DNA from: Neorhizobium sp. UBA3556
GTDB lineage: Bacteria > Pseudomonadota > Alphaproteobacteria > Rhizobiales > Rhizobiaceae
NCBI GenBank assembly: GCA_002376235.1
Contig: DFNX01000009.1
Span: forward strand, 1 to 64,000
Length of the DNA stretch: 64,000 bases
Reading direction: 5' to 3'
Shown: one piece after another, positions 17,515-28,000 of the stretch
Numbering within the stretch: the first letter of the stretch is position 1
Layout of the letters: every line of letters begins with the position of its first letter
The notes under the pieces: model-generated
The model's database searches: none
What the model was told of the DNA's origin: nothing
What the model saw: the letters and a program-made list of their open reading frames with translations, nothing else
Translations under genes and position numbers: made by a program

Positions 17515-19041
17515 ATGTATGCCATGTTAAGACCACCCAAGTTTCTTCGAAGGGACGCGGCTTCGAAAGAAGCCGGCGATACCGCGGGTAATGCTGTTCC
17601 CGTGCCCCGTCACCACTCCCTGCTTTCCTATCTTGGATCGGACGAAGAACCCCAGACTGCCCCGTCACCGGCAAGATCGACACAGCCGACACCTGCACCT
17701 GCACAGATGGCATGGCCGGATATCAGTCTCGGCATGGTGCTCGGCTGGCTCTGGGCCAGCAAGTGGCTTGTCTTGCTGTTCGTTATCCTGGGCGCGCTTG
17801 CCGGATATGGTTTTGGGAACTTCTCCAAACCGAAATTCACCGCGGGTTCTCAGATCTTCATCGATCCGACAAACCTGCGGGTCGTCGACGATGATATATT
17901 CACCTCGAACAGTCAGCTCGACATGCAGATCTACGATGTCGAGAGTAAGCTGCGCATCCTGACATCCGCAAACGTGCTCAACAGCGTCATCGACGCGCTG
18001 CAGCTGGACCAGGATCCGGAATTCCGTGACGACGGATCCGGCGCATCCCAGTCCGCACGGCTCGATGCGTTGCGCGCGCTCGAAAAACATGTCCTCGCCA
18101 AGCGCGAGGAAAATTCCTTCGTCGTCAATCTCGATGTCTGGAGCCAGTCCGCACCCAAGGCGATGGAAATCGCCAATTCGATCATCGACAAATTTCAAGA
18201 CGAGTTGATGAAGGCGCAGGCGGATAATGCCGGTCGGGCCGCGACGGAACTGTTCTCACGCCTCGACGCATTGAAGAACGAAGTTTCCGTCGCCGATGAT
18301 GCCGTGCAGAAGTTCAAGCGCGAGCACAACATCCTCTCAAGTTCCGGCGAACTTGTCAGCAGCATCGTCGCGAACCAGACCAATACACAGCTCGTCGATG
18401 CTCAGGCCCGTACCATCCGGGCGCGAAGCCGCTATCAGGAACTTTCGACGGGTAGCCCGGACAATCGCCTGGACAGCGCCTCGATCGATTCCCAGACGAT
18501 GACGGCGCTGCGGACCCAATATGCTGCCGTGAAGCGGGAACTCGACGCGCAATCTGCTGTCTTCGGCACAAGACATCCGCGGATTTCCGCCATGCGGCCG
18601 CAACTGGAAGCGATCCAGGCCCAGATCGCGGCTGAACAGAGCCGCATCCTCACCGCAGCCAGATCCGAACTGGCACAGGCCGAAGCCGCCTTGATGGCAC
18701 AGCAGAACCAGGCGAACACGATGAAATCCGTCGTCTTTGGCGACAATGAAGCTCTCGTGCAGCTACGTCAGCTGGAACGTGAGGCGGAATCGAAGTCCAC
18801 CGTCTATCAGGCGTTCATGGGGCGCGCCAAACAGATCGCCGAACGCCAGCAGATCAACACGACCAATGTCAGGGTGATCTCGCCGCCGACCATCCCCAAG
18901 ACCCGCAGCTATCCGCCCCGCACGCTTTATCTGACGGCGGGCGGCCTTTTCGGCGGCTTCGTTCTGGGCTGTGCGATCGCTATTGCTCTTGGCTTCCTGA
19001 GCCTGATGTTCAGGCGGACAGCCGACAACCAGCGCGCCTGA
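17515..19041 (+). CDS. Wzz/GumC-like polysaccharide co-polymerase without kinase domain
   Basis: This protein of about 508 residues has a proline-rich cytoplasmic N-terminus, a first membrane segment (WLVLLFVILGALAGYGFG), a long periplasmic coiled-coil part, and a second segment near the end (LYLTAGGLFGGFVLGCAIAIALGFL) preceded by the proline-rich PPTIPKTRSYPPR motif. It lacks Walker motifs, so any BY-kinase would be separate. It should set chain length and bridge Wzy to the export pore. I chose ATG 17515 behind GGCAGG; a TTG at 17488 would add nine residues. Confidence 0.86.
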   Translation: MYAMLRPPKFLRRDAASKEAGDTAGNAVPVPRHHSLLSYLGSDEEPQTAPSPARSTQPTPAPAQMAWPDISLGMVLGWLWASKWLVLLFVILGALAGYGFGNFSKPKFTAGSQIFIDPTNLRVVDDDIFTSNSQLDMQIYDVESKLRILTSANVLNSVIDALQLDQDPEFRDDGSGASQSARLDALRALEKHVLAKREENSFVVNLDVWSQSAPKAMEIANSIIDKFQDELMKAQADNAGRAATELFSRLDALKNEVSVADDAVQKFKREHNILSSSGELVSSIVANQTNTQLVDAQARTIRARSRYQELSTGSPDNRLDSASIDSQTMTALRTQYAAVKRELDAQSAVFGTRHPRISAMRPQLEAIQAQIAAEQSRILTAARSELAQAEAALMAQQNQANTMKSVVFGDNEALVQLRQLEREAESKSTVYQAFMGRAKQIAERQQINTTNVRVISPPTIPKTRSYPPRTLYLTAGGLFGGFVLGCAIAIALGFLSLMFRRTADNQRA

Positions 19042-19056
19042 ACCTGCAATCACAAA

Positions 19057-19076
19057 CGGCGCCTCAAGGGGCGCCG
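19057..19076. terminator. Stem-loop between convergent co-polymerase and WecB-family genes
   Basis: A 7-bp perfect stem (CGGCGCC at 19057-19063 and GGCGCCG at 19070-19076) lies in the 71-bp convergent spacer. No T tract is present on either side. Confidence 0.4.
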
Positions 19077-19112
19077 GTTCAACTCAATATATAGCTTGAA
19101 ACCTAGAAGCTT

Positions 19113-19907
19113 CTATCGCGAATAACGCAGCAAGGCGTAGGCGGCGACGGGATTCGTCAGCATGTAGCGAAGCGTCAGGCGCCTCGGCTCGTTATACATC
19201 CGGTAGGCCCATTCCAGCCCGCGGCGTTGCATCCACATCGGCGCGCGAGGGTTCTTGCCCGACAGGAAGTCGAACAATCCGCCCGACGTCTTGATCACGC
19301 CAACGCCACGCAGCTTTTCGAGATTACGGCTGACGAATTTCTGTTCGGACGGAAAGCCGAGACCGATCCAGAGAATATCAGGACGCTTGGCGCGGATATC
19401 GGCAACGATCTCCTCCTCTTCTTCCCGGCGGAAATAGCCATTGCGGCACCCGACGAAGCGCAGGCGCGGATAGAGCTTGCTCATCGTCGCCACCGCCTTG
19501 GCGTTGACCTCTTCGTTTCCGCCGAGAAAATAGAACGTGACGTTTTCATCCTGTGCCCGCTCGGCAACCGCATGAACGAGATCGGTTGTCGCCACCCGCT
19601 CGGGCAATGCAGTCTGGCAGAGAAATTTCGAGCAATGAACCATAGGCATGCCATCGGCGTGAATTTGATCCGCCTCGAGCATGAGTTTCATGAATTCGGG
19701 ATCTCGGACGCACATGGCCAGAACCTGGCCGTTGGCGGAGGTCGAATAAAAGGGGAGGTTGTTCTGCCCGCGGGCGCGAAGAGCCTGATCGATAAAGCCT
19801 GAAGCCGCCTCGGCCATCGTTGAACGCACGATCGGCAGGCCGCCCAGCACCGCATGGGGCCAGTCCGCCATCCCGGAAACATTCATGTCGTCCGCGTCAA
19901 GGGCCAT
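19113..19907 (-). CDS. WecB/TagA/CpsF family glycosyltransferase
   Basis: This GT26 protein of about 264 residues has FYSTSANGQVLAMCVRDPEF, the ADGMPMV motif with the catalytic-type aspartate, FLGGNEEVNAKA, and the C-terminal GGLFDFLSGKNPRAPMWMQRRGLEWAYRMYNEPRRL tail that joins such enzymes to the membrane. The family transfers ManNAcA, GlcA or Glc to lipid-linked acceptors (compare GumM). Start uncertain: ATG 19907 is used here, with a TTG three codons upstream and an ATG at 19886 also possible. Confidence 0.86.
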   Translation of the reverse strand: MALDADDMNVSGMADWPHAVLGGLPIVRSTMAEAASGFIDQALRARGQNNLPFYSTSANGQVLAMCVRDPEFMKLMLEADQIHADGMPMVHCSKFLCQTALPERVATTDLVHAVAERAQDENVTFYFLGGNEEVNAKAVATMSKLYPRLRFVGCRNGYFRREEEEEIVADIRAKRPDILWIGLGFPSEQKFVSRNLEKLRGVGVIKTSGGLFDFLSGKNPRAPMWMQRRGLEWAYRMYNEPRRLTLRYMLTNPVAAYALLRYSR

Positions 19908-20319
19908 GGAGAGCAAAACAAAGGATCCATTACGTTACAAAGACATCCTATCTCTGGAATGATGGAACACCAGCGAGGCGTCCCATTCAAATACAAATGA
20001 AGAAAATGGTTACGATATATTTCCGAAAATACATTCAACACTTAATTGTATTTTACTAAAATTATACCATTCATCGAAATCGCTGTTTAAGCCCGTTGCA
20101 TCCCTGGCGTAGTTCATCAACCTGATCGACCATCACGGCAAAACCGGATGTGTTGATCTGGCGCAATCGCAAACAGCAGTCAAGGCGATTCAACTCTGGT
20201 TTGCAGTACCTCACGAATCACTTATATATCTAGCGAATCTAAGTGCTTGGGAGCGTTTCTCCAGCCAGTGGTGTCGCGTAGGCCGGTTCAGCTTTCGATC
20301 TTCGGTCTATGGAGACTAG
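19908..20319. promoter_or_regulatory. 412-bp AT-rich divergent region before the secretion locus
   Basis: No gene was found. The part from about 19980 to 20080 is strikingly AT-rich for this genome, as is usual for targets of MucR- or H-NS-like silencers; that is an inference. An imperfect inverted repeat (CACTTA at 20219-20224, TAAGTG at 20240-20245) lies about 80 bp before the TolC-like start and could be an operator. Confidence 0.35.
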
Positions 20320-21759
20320 ATGCGTTCAGGTCGCACCATCAAACTTGGCCTCTTGATTGCGGCTGCCATCATTCAGACAGCGTGCAGCCAGACATCGCAC
20401 AGGAATGCCGTCCAGCGACAGCAGGCGGCAAAAGCACAGGCGCTTACTGCATCCCCGATGAAACCCTCGCCCGAAGTGACGGGATCGATAGCGGCCCCTG
20501 CGCCAGTCACGGACATTGAAAGCGCGGTCCGCCGTGTCGTCAGCTGGCACCCCTCGATCCAGGAGGCAACCGGGCGGATCAGGCAGCAGAACGAATTGAT
20601 TGCGGATGCACGATCGGGATATCGACCGTCGGTCGGCGGCGGCCTCGATCTTGCCGCGCAGAAAGGCGACCGGGGAGACTGGGCGCCGAAATTTAACGTC
20701 ACCGCCAGCCAGATGATTTACGACTTCGGCAAGGTTTCAGGCCGGGTCGAAGCGGAATCCGCCATTTCCGACGTCCGCCGGGCGGAATTCCTGGCCACGG
20801 TCGACGATTTGATCCGCGAAACGGTACTGGCCTCCGTAGAGGTCATGCGCAATGCACGACTTGCAGCCATAGCAAGGGAACAGGTCAACGATGTCTCGGC
20901 CATCGCCGAACTGGTAAATGCGAGAACCGATCGCGGCGCCAGCACGCGTTCGGACAAGCTTCAGGCGCAGGCCCGTATCCAGGCCGCACAGTCAACCGCG
21001 CTGGAGATCAATGCGGAAAAGCAACGCTGGGAAGGCTCGTTGAATTCGCTGCTTGGCCAGGTCAGCGCGGCCAAACTGCGCCCGTCCTTCCCCTCTTCCC
21101 TCAACAAGGCCTGCGCCGGCCCCGAACCCGTGTGGGAATCCGTGCCGACCGTTGTTGCCGCCAAATCCCGCAAGCGGGAGGCGGATGCACGCGTCAAGCT
21201 GGCCCGTGCCGACATGCTGCCCACGATCGCACTGGAAGGCACGACCCGGATGAAGACATGGGGTGACGGCGATAGCGATTATATGATCGGCGTAACCGTG
21301 AAGGGAGATCTCTATAATGGCGGTTCCTTCAGGGCTCGCCAGAACGCCGCCCGATATGGCGCGCAGGCATCCGATGCCGCCATTGCGGTTGGGAGATATG
21401 ATGCCCAGAGATCATGGATCCAGTCGGCTTCCCAGGTCGCCAGCCTGAGCACGCTTCTGAAATCACTTGGATCACGGCAGACAATGATGCGCGAAACACG
21501 GGACCTGTATCAAAAACAGTTTCTCGACCTCGGCACCCGCACGCTGCTCGACGTATTGAACGCCGATCAGGAACTGCATTCTGCACGTTTCGATGAGGTC
21601 AACACGCGGTTTGACCTCTACAAGCTGAACGTCGAATGCGCCTATGCAGCCGGCAGGCTTCGTGACGCTTTTGGACTATCCTCACGCGCCTCCTCTCCTT
21701 CTCCGGAACAGATCTCGGCAGATGCTCAAAAGATGAAGCTCCGGGCGCCCCGGACCTGA
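20320..21759 (+). CDS. TolC-family outer-membrane protein of a type I secretion system
   Basis: This 479-residue protein has a short lipoprotein-like signal (LGLLIAAAIIQTAC, Cys22). Two OEP-type repeats follow, with long helices and barrel strands (FNVTASQMIYDFGKVSGRVEAESA near 125 and GVTVKGDLYNGGSFRARQNAARYG near 325). The lipobox has glutamine at -3, which is not ideal, so lipidation is uncertain. It lies upstream of the adhesin, ABC exporter and HlyD genes and is their natural outer-membrane pore. Confidence 0.88.
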   Translation: MRSGRTIKLGLLIAAAIIQTACSQTSHRNAVQRQQAAKAQALTASPMKPSPEVTGSIAAPAPVTDIESAVRRVVSWHPSIQEATGRIRQQNELIADARSGYRPSVGGGLDLAAQKGDRGDWAPKFNVTASQMIYDFGKVSGRVEAESAISDVRRAEFLATVDDLIRETVLASVEVMRNARLAAIAREQVNDVSAIAELVNARTDRGASTRSDKLQAQARIQAAQSTALEINAEKQRWEGSLNSLLGQVSAAKLRPSFPSSLNKACAGPEPVWESVPTVVAAKSRKREADARVKLARADMLPTIALEGTTRMKTWGDGDSDYMIGVTVKGDLYNGGSFRARQNAARYGAQASDAAIAVGRYDAQRSWIQSASQVASLSTLLKSLGSRQTMMRETRDLYQKQFLDLGTRTLLDVLNADQELHSARFDEVNTRFDLYKLNVECAYAAGRLRDAFGLSSRASSPSPEQISADAQKMKLRAPRT

Positions 21760-22082
21760 GTTCAGATCCGGTTTTCCACAGCCGCACGGCAAAAGCATAT
21801 CGGGATGATGCGTCCAAACGGCGTCTTTGTCGCAACCTGGGACGGCAACGCTTCATTTCGGTTCGCCCGTTTACGCTTCCTTAAGCCACAAAGATAAACA
21901 TAAGCGACATCTAATTGAAGATTGCATGAATTACAGCAACTTCATTCAGGTGTGCTGCTAACGACATCCAACGAGCCACGTCAGCCCTGACCGGTGACGA
22001 GGAACGGGAGGACTCGCTTTCAAGGCGGGGGGCAGAGCACCGGAAAAGGGCATGATGCCCGGCGCCTCACAGGGAGAGTCAG
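21760..22082. promoter_or_regulatory. 323-bp leader region of the giant adhesin gene
   Basis: No gene was found. The last 15 bases contain GGGAGAG as ribosome-binding site seven bases before the adhesin ATG. An AT-rich patch near 21880-21940 could carry the promoter; I could not assign -35 and -10 boxes with confidence. Confidence 0.3.
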
Positions 22083-25000
22083 ATGGTCGCTGTAATACTG
22101 GACAAGACAAGCGGACAGACAACAACCGTAAACAGTAACGATATCGTCCTTTCCAAGCCAAGCACCGTCAAGCTTTCCCTATCTCCAGACCAGGTTGCCG
22201 CAACCACCCGCGCCGGCAATGACCTTGTCATCGATGTCCGCAACGGACCTGATATCCGGATCGAGAATTTTTACACTGGCGATGGCGCTGAGCGCAGCGA
22301 ACTCGTGCTGGAAGATTCCGCCGGCAATGTCTGGCAGGGCGAATACACGGATGAACTTGCAAATTTCGAATTCGTCGAAGGCGCTCAGATCGATCAGCTG
22401 GCAGGCGCAGGTGCGGCAGCCGGAGCAGGCGGTGCCGGATCGATACTAGGCCTCGCAGCCGCCCTGGGTCTCGGTGCCGCCGCGGTCGGCATCGGATCAA
22501 GCTCAGGTGGAAGCGATTCCGATGACAGCGATGCGGATGCCGACGCAGATGCGGATGCCGATGCCGACGCGGATGCGGATGCTGATGCAGACGCAGACGC
22601 AGACGCAGATGCGGATGCAGATGCAGATGCCGATGCCGATGCCGATGCCGACTCGGATTCCGATTCAGATACCGAGGCACCCGCAGTAGCGACCAATCTT
22701 TCGGTCAACGACACAGGAACGACCCTGACGGGACGCGGAGAGCCGGGCGCGGAAGTAATCGTGACCAATGCAGCCGGTGTCGTTGTCGGCACAGGCGTCG
22801 TTGGCGCAAATGGCTCGTTCAGCATCACGCTCAATCCTGCCCAGACAGACGGGGGCGAATTAGATGTCGTTCTTGAGGATGCCGCAGGCAACACCTCCGA
22901 TCCCGGCACAACGCCGTCACCTGACCTCATTGCCCCCAACGCGCCGACCAATCTCGCGATCGGCGATGATGGCGCAGTCCTGACCGGTCGCGGCGAACCG
23001 GGAGCGACGGTAACTGTCAGGGATGCCGATGGTGTAACCGTTGGAACGGGAACAGTCGGTGCGAACGGCACCTTCACGATTGAGCTGGATCCTGTACAGA
23101 ACGACGGCGGTGAACTCGAAGTCACCCTCAAGGACGCGGCCGGAAACGCTTCTCAACCGGGCGCGGTGGATGTCGACGACACCCTGCCCCCTTCAGCGCC
23201 GACCAACCTCGGCGTCAATAGTGGCGGCACGGTACTTACCGGACGCGGCGAGCCCGGCACAACGGTGACCGTGACCAACGCCGATGGCGATCCGGTCGGC
23301 ACCGGCACGGTCGGTGCCAACGGCACATTCACGATCAATCTCACCCCGGCTCAACTCGATGGCGGCGCACTTGAGGTCGTACTGACGGATGGCGCAGGCA
23401 ATGCGTCTGATCCGGGCACCGTACTGTCGCCCGATCCCGACGCACCGCCGGCCCCGACCGATCTGAGCGTCAACGGCTCCGGCACGGTTTTGACCGGCGA
23501 GGGACAGTCCGGCGCACAAATCAGTGTTACCAATGCCAGCGGCCAGATCATCGGTACGGCAACTGTCGCCAATGACGGCACGTTCAGCGTTACGCTTGCC
23601 CCGGCCCAGATCGACGGTGGCGAGCTGCGCGTGGTCCAGAGCGACGCCAACGGCACGTCGCAGCCCGCCGTGATTTCGTCTCCCGACCTGATCGATCCGG
23701 CCGCCCCGACCAATCTCGATGTCAACGATGCGGGCACCACCCTTACCGGCCGCGGCGAACCGGGCACGACGGTGACCGTCACAAATGCGGCGGGCGACGA
23801 GATCGGTACGGCAACGGTTCGCCCGAACGGCACCTTCACCGTCACACTTAACCCCACCCAGACGGATGGCGGCACGCTCGAAGTGGTGCTGACGGATGCG
23901 GCAGGCAACGCATCCCTGCCGGGAACCACCGAAGCCCCGGACCTCAGCGGACCTGCGGCCCCGACCAACCTGAGCATCAGCGAGGATGGTGCAGTCCTGA
24001 CCGGACGCGGAGAGCCGGGCGCAAAGATTACGGTGACGGATGCCGATGGCGTCGTGGTCGGCACCGTTACCGTCGGCCCGACCGGCAATTTCAGTATTCC
24101 GCTCACCCCCGCCCAGACCGATGGTCGTGATCTTCAGGTTGTCGCCGAAGATGCCTCGGGCAATGACTCAGCCCCGGCAACCATTCCCTCACCCGACCTC
24201 ATTGCCCCCGACGCACCGACCTCCCTCGACGTCAATGACGCTGGAACCGTGCTCACCGGCCGAGGTGAGCCGGGTGCGACCGTTACGGTACGCGATGCAA
24301 ATGACGTGATCCTCGGCACCGGCACAGTCGCCGGCAATGGCGGTTTCACGATCAATCTCAGTCCTGCGCAAGACAATGGCGGCGAACTGAAGGTCGTGCA
24401 GCAGGATGCTGCAGGCAATGTCTCTGATCCTGCCACGGTAACGCTGGAGGATGACCAGTCTCCCGCTGCGCCAACCAATCTGGCCGTCAGCGACAACGGG
24501 CTGGTTCTGACCGGCAGAGGCGAACCGGGAACCAAGGTGACGGTCACCGACGCCGCTGGCGACGTGATCGGTGAAGATACGGTCGACCCCGACGGCACGT
24601 TCAGCGTCGAGCTGAATCCCGCTCAGCTGGATGGCGGCGAACTGGATGTCGTGCTGACGGATGCGGCAGGCAACGCGTCCACGCCCGGCACCGTTCTGGC
24701 GCCGGACCCCGATGCGCCGCCGGCACCAACGGATATAGACATCAACGGGACCGGCACGACCCTTACCGGCGAGGGACAGGCCGGAGCAACGGTGCGGGTC
24801 ACCAACGCGGCAGGAGCAACCATCGGCACAGGTACCGTGCTGGGCGATGGCAGCTTCTCCATCACTCTCAACCCCGCACAGATCGACGGCGGTGAAGTGC
24901 GGGTGACGCAAACGAATGCGGGTGGCACTTCGCAACCTGCTCTCACGCTTTCTCCTGACCTGATCGACCCAACCGCGCCGACCAATCTTGCCGTCAACGA

Positions 25001-28000
25001 CACAGGAACGACGCTGACCGGTCGCGGCGAACCCGGCACGAGCGTCACCGTGACCAATGCCGCCGGGCAAGAGGTCGGCACCGGCACGGTGAGTGGCAAC
25101 GGCACGTTCACCATCACCCTCACCCCGGCACAGACCGATGGCGGCAACCTGACCGTCATCCTGGAGGACAGCGGTGACAACACGTCTCCCCCCGCAACCG
25201 TCGCTACTCCGGACCTTATCGCACCAGCGGCGCCGACCGGCGTAACCGTCAGCGGTGACGGAAGCCAGCTTTCAGGTCAGGGCGAAGCGGGTGCCACAAT
25301 CACGGTCAGGGATGCCAACGGCACCATCATCGGCACAGGCACTGCGGGCAGTACCGGCGCCTTCACCATCGACCTAAGCCCAGCACAGGACAATGGCGGC
25401 CTTGTGAGGGTCGTGCAGCAGGATGCTGCCGGCAATCCATCGCCGATCGTAACGGTGACCTCACCGGACATTACAGGACCTGACGCTGCATCGGACCTCA
25501 ACGTCAACGACACCGGAACGGTGTTGACCGGGCTCGGCGAACCGGGTGCCACAATCACCATCACCAACGAGGCTGGCCAGACAATCGGCACCGGCACGGT
25601 CGCACAGAACGGCACATTCAGCATCGGGCTGACCCCGCCGCAAACGGATGGCGGCGATCTCGAGGTAACTCTGACGGACGCTCAGGGCAACCCGTCTAAC
25701 CCGACCTCAATACCATCACCCGACCTCATCGGCCCCGACGCCCCGACCGGCATCACGGTCGGCACCGGTGGCACGACACTGACGGGTCAGGGCGAACCCG
25801 GCGCAACCGTTACAGTCACGAACGAAGCCGGACAGGTTGTCGGCACCGGCACTGTCGGACCGACCGGCGAGATCAGCATTCCGCTCAATCCGGCACAGAC
25901 GGCTGGCGGTGACCTGACGGTGGTCCTTGAGGATGAAAGCGGCAATCCGTCCACCCCTGTCACTGTAACCGCTCCAGACACGCTTGAGCCAGAGCAGCCC
26001 GGAAACCTGACCGTCAACACTGCGGGTACGGTCCTCACTGGCACCGGCGAAATCGGCACCACCGTGACCGTCACCAACGCCGCAGGCCTTCCGGTAGGCA
26101 CCGGTACCGTCGGTGCGGACGGCACATTCACCATCGGCCTCAGCCCTGCCCAGACAGATGGCGGAAACCTGTCCGTTACCCTTGAGGATGAAAGCGGCAA
26201 CGTCTCCGATCCGGGAACGGCCCCGACGACGGACACGACACCTCCCGCAGCACCGGGCGGCCTAGATGTCGAAGACGGCGGCACGATCCTGACCGGAACC
26301 GGCGAACCCGGCGCAACGGTCACCGTTACCAACGCCGCCGATCAGCCAGTCGGTACGGCGACCGTCGAACCGGACGGGTCTTTCAGCGTCACCCTCAGCC
26401 CCGCGCAGATCGATGGCGGAAATCTTCAAGTTGTGCAGACCGATCCGCAAGGCAATCCATCCGCACCGGGCGTCATCGCCTCCGTCGATGAAACGCCACC
26501 AGCCTTGCCGACCAATCTCAGCGTCAATGCGGACGGCACGCAGATCACCGGCCGCGGCGAGCCCGGATCGGATGTCACGGTAAGAGATTCTGCCGGTCAG
26601 CTTGTCGCCACGGGCGAAGTCGAAGCCAACGGCACGTTCACGATCACGCTGTCTCCGGCCCAGAATGACGGCACCGGGCTTCAGGTCACGCTTACCGACG
26701 GTTCTGATAACGAGACGGCCCCCGTTCCCGTTGCCACGCCGGATCTCGAAGCGCCCGATGCTCCGGTCCTGACCGGCACTAATGCCGGGCGGACCGTCGT
26801 GAACGGCACCGGGGAAGCCGGGGCAGACATCATCATAAGAGATAGCGAGGGTCTCGTTATCGGTACCGGCACGGTTCTGGCAAATGGCACATTCGCCGTC
26901 ACAGTAGCACCTGCGCAAACCAATGGCGGAACGATCACCGCCGTGTTGATTGATGACGCCGGCAACGTTTCCGTTTCGGGCAACCTGCCGCTGAGCGATA
27001 TTCAACCGCCGGCTCCGGCGACCAATCTTCTCGTCGATGCGGACGGCGATACGCTGACCGGTGAAGGCGAACCCTTGGCGACCGTGACCGTCACGAATGG
27101 TGCGGGTGAAACATGGACAGGAGTGGTCGAGGCGGATGGCACATTCACGATCCCGCTCGCTCCGCCACAGATCGCTGGCGAACAGCTTTCGGTCATCCTG
27201 ACCGACCCGGCCGAGAATCCATCCGGCCCGGCCACAGTTCTGGCACCGGATCCCGATGCACCCGATGCACCGTTCAATCTCGCCGTCATCGATGATGGCA
27301 TTACACTCACAGGCGACGGTGAAAACGGCGCGAACGTAACCGTCAGAAATGCGGCCGGGCAGACCGTCGGTACAGGCATTGTCGAAGCGGATGGCTCATT
27401 CTCAATCGATCTTTCGCCGACGCAGAACGATGGCGGCAATCTGCAGGTCACGTTGAGCAATGGCGCCGGCACATCCCAGCCGGGCATCATCGCTTCGCCG
27501 GATCTCACCGCCCCGGAGGCACCGACCAATCTGAGCATCAATGCCACCGGCACGACCATCAGCGGCAAGGGCGAACCGGGTGCCGACGTGACGATCACCG
27601 ATGCGGAGGGCAATCCTATCGCAACCGGCGTTGTCGGCGCCAATGGCAATTTCGCTATCGGCCTCACCCCGCCACAGATTGACGGCGGATCGCTCACAGT
27701 TGTGCTGTCGGACGCTGCCGACAACGACTCCGATCCGGGCACGGTGACAACACCCGACCTTACCCCACCCGACGCACCGACCAACTTGGTCGTCGCCACG
27801 GGCGGCACGCAGCTCACCGGCGCGGGCGAAGAGGGTGCTGCGGTCACCGTAACGACAGCCGAAGGTATCGTTGTCGGCACCGGTACGGTTGGTGCAGGGG
27901 GCCTATTCACGATCACCCTCAATCCGCCTCAAGCGGACGGCGCCGACCTGGAGGTAGTGCTCACAGATGCTGCCGGTAACGTGTCTGCCCCCGGCACGGC

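Noticed and set aside
22530..22649. CRISPR-like or regulatory DNA repeat
   Set aside because: The period is six bases and in frame with Asp-Ala codons, without spacers; it is a coding low-complexity array.
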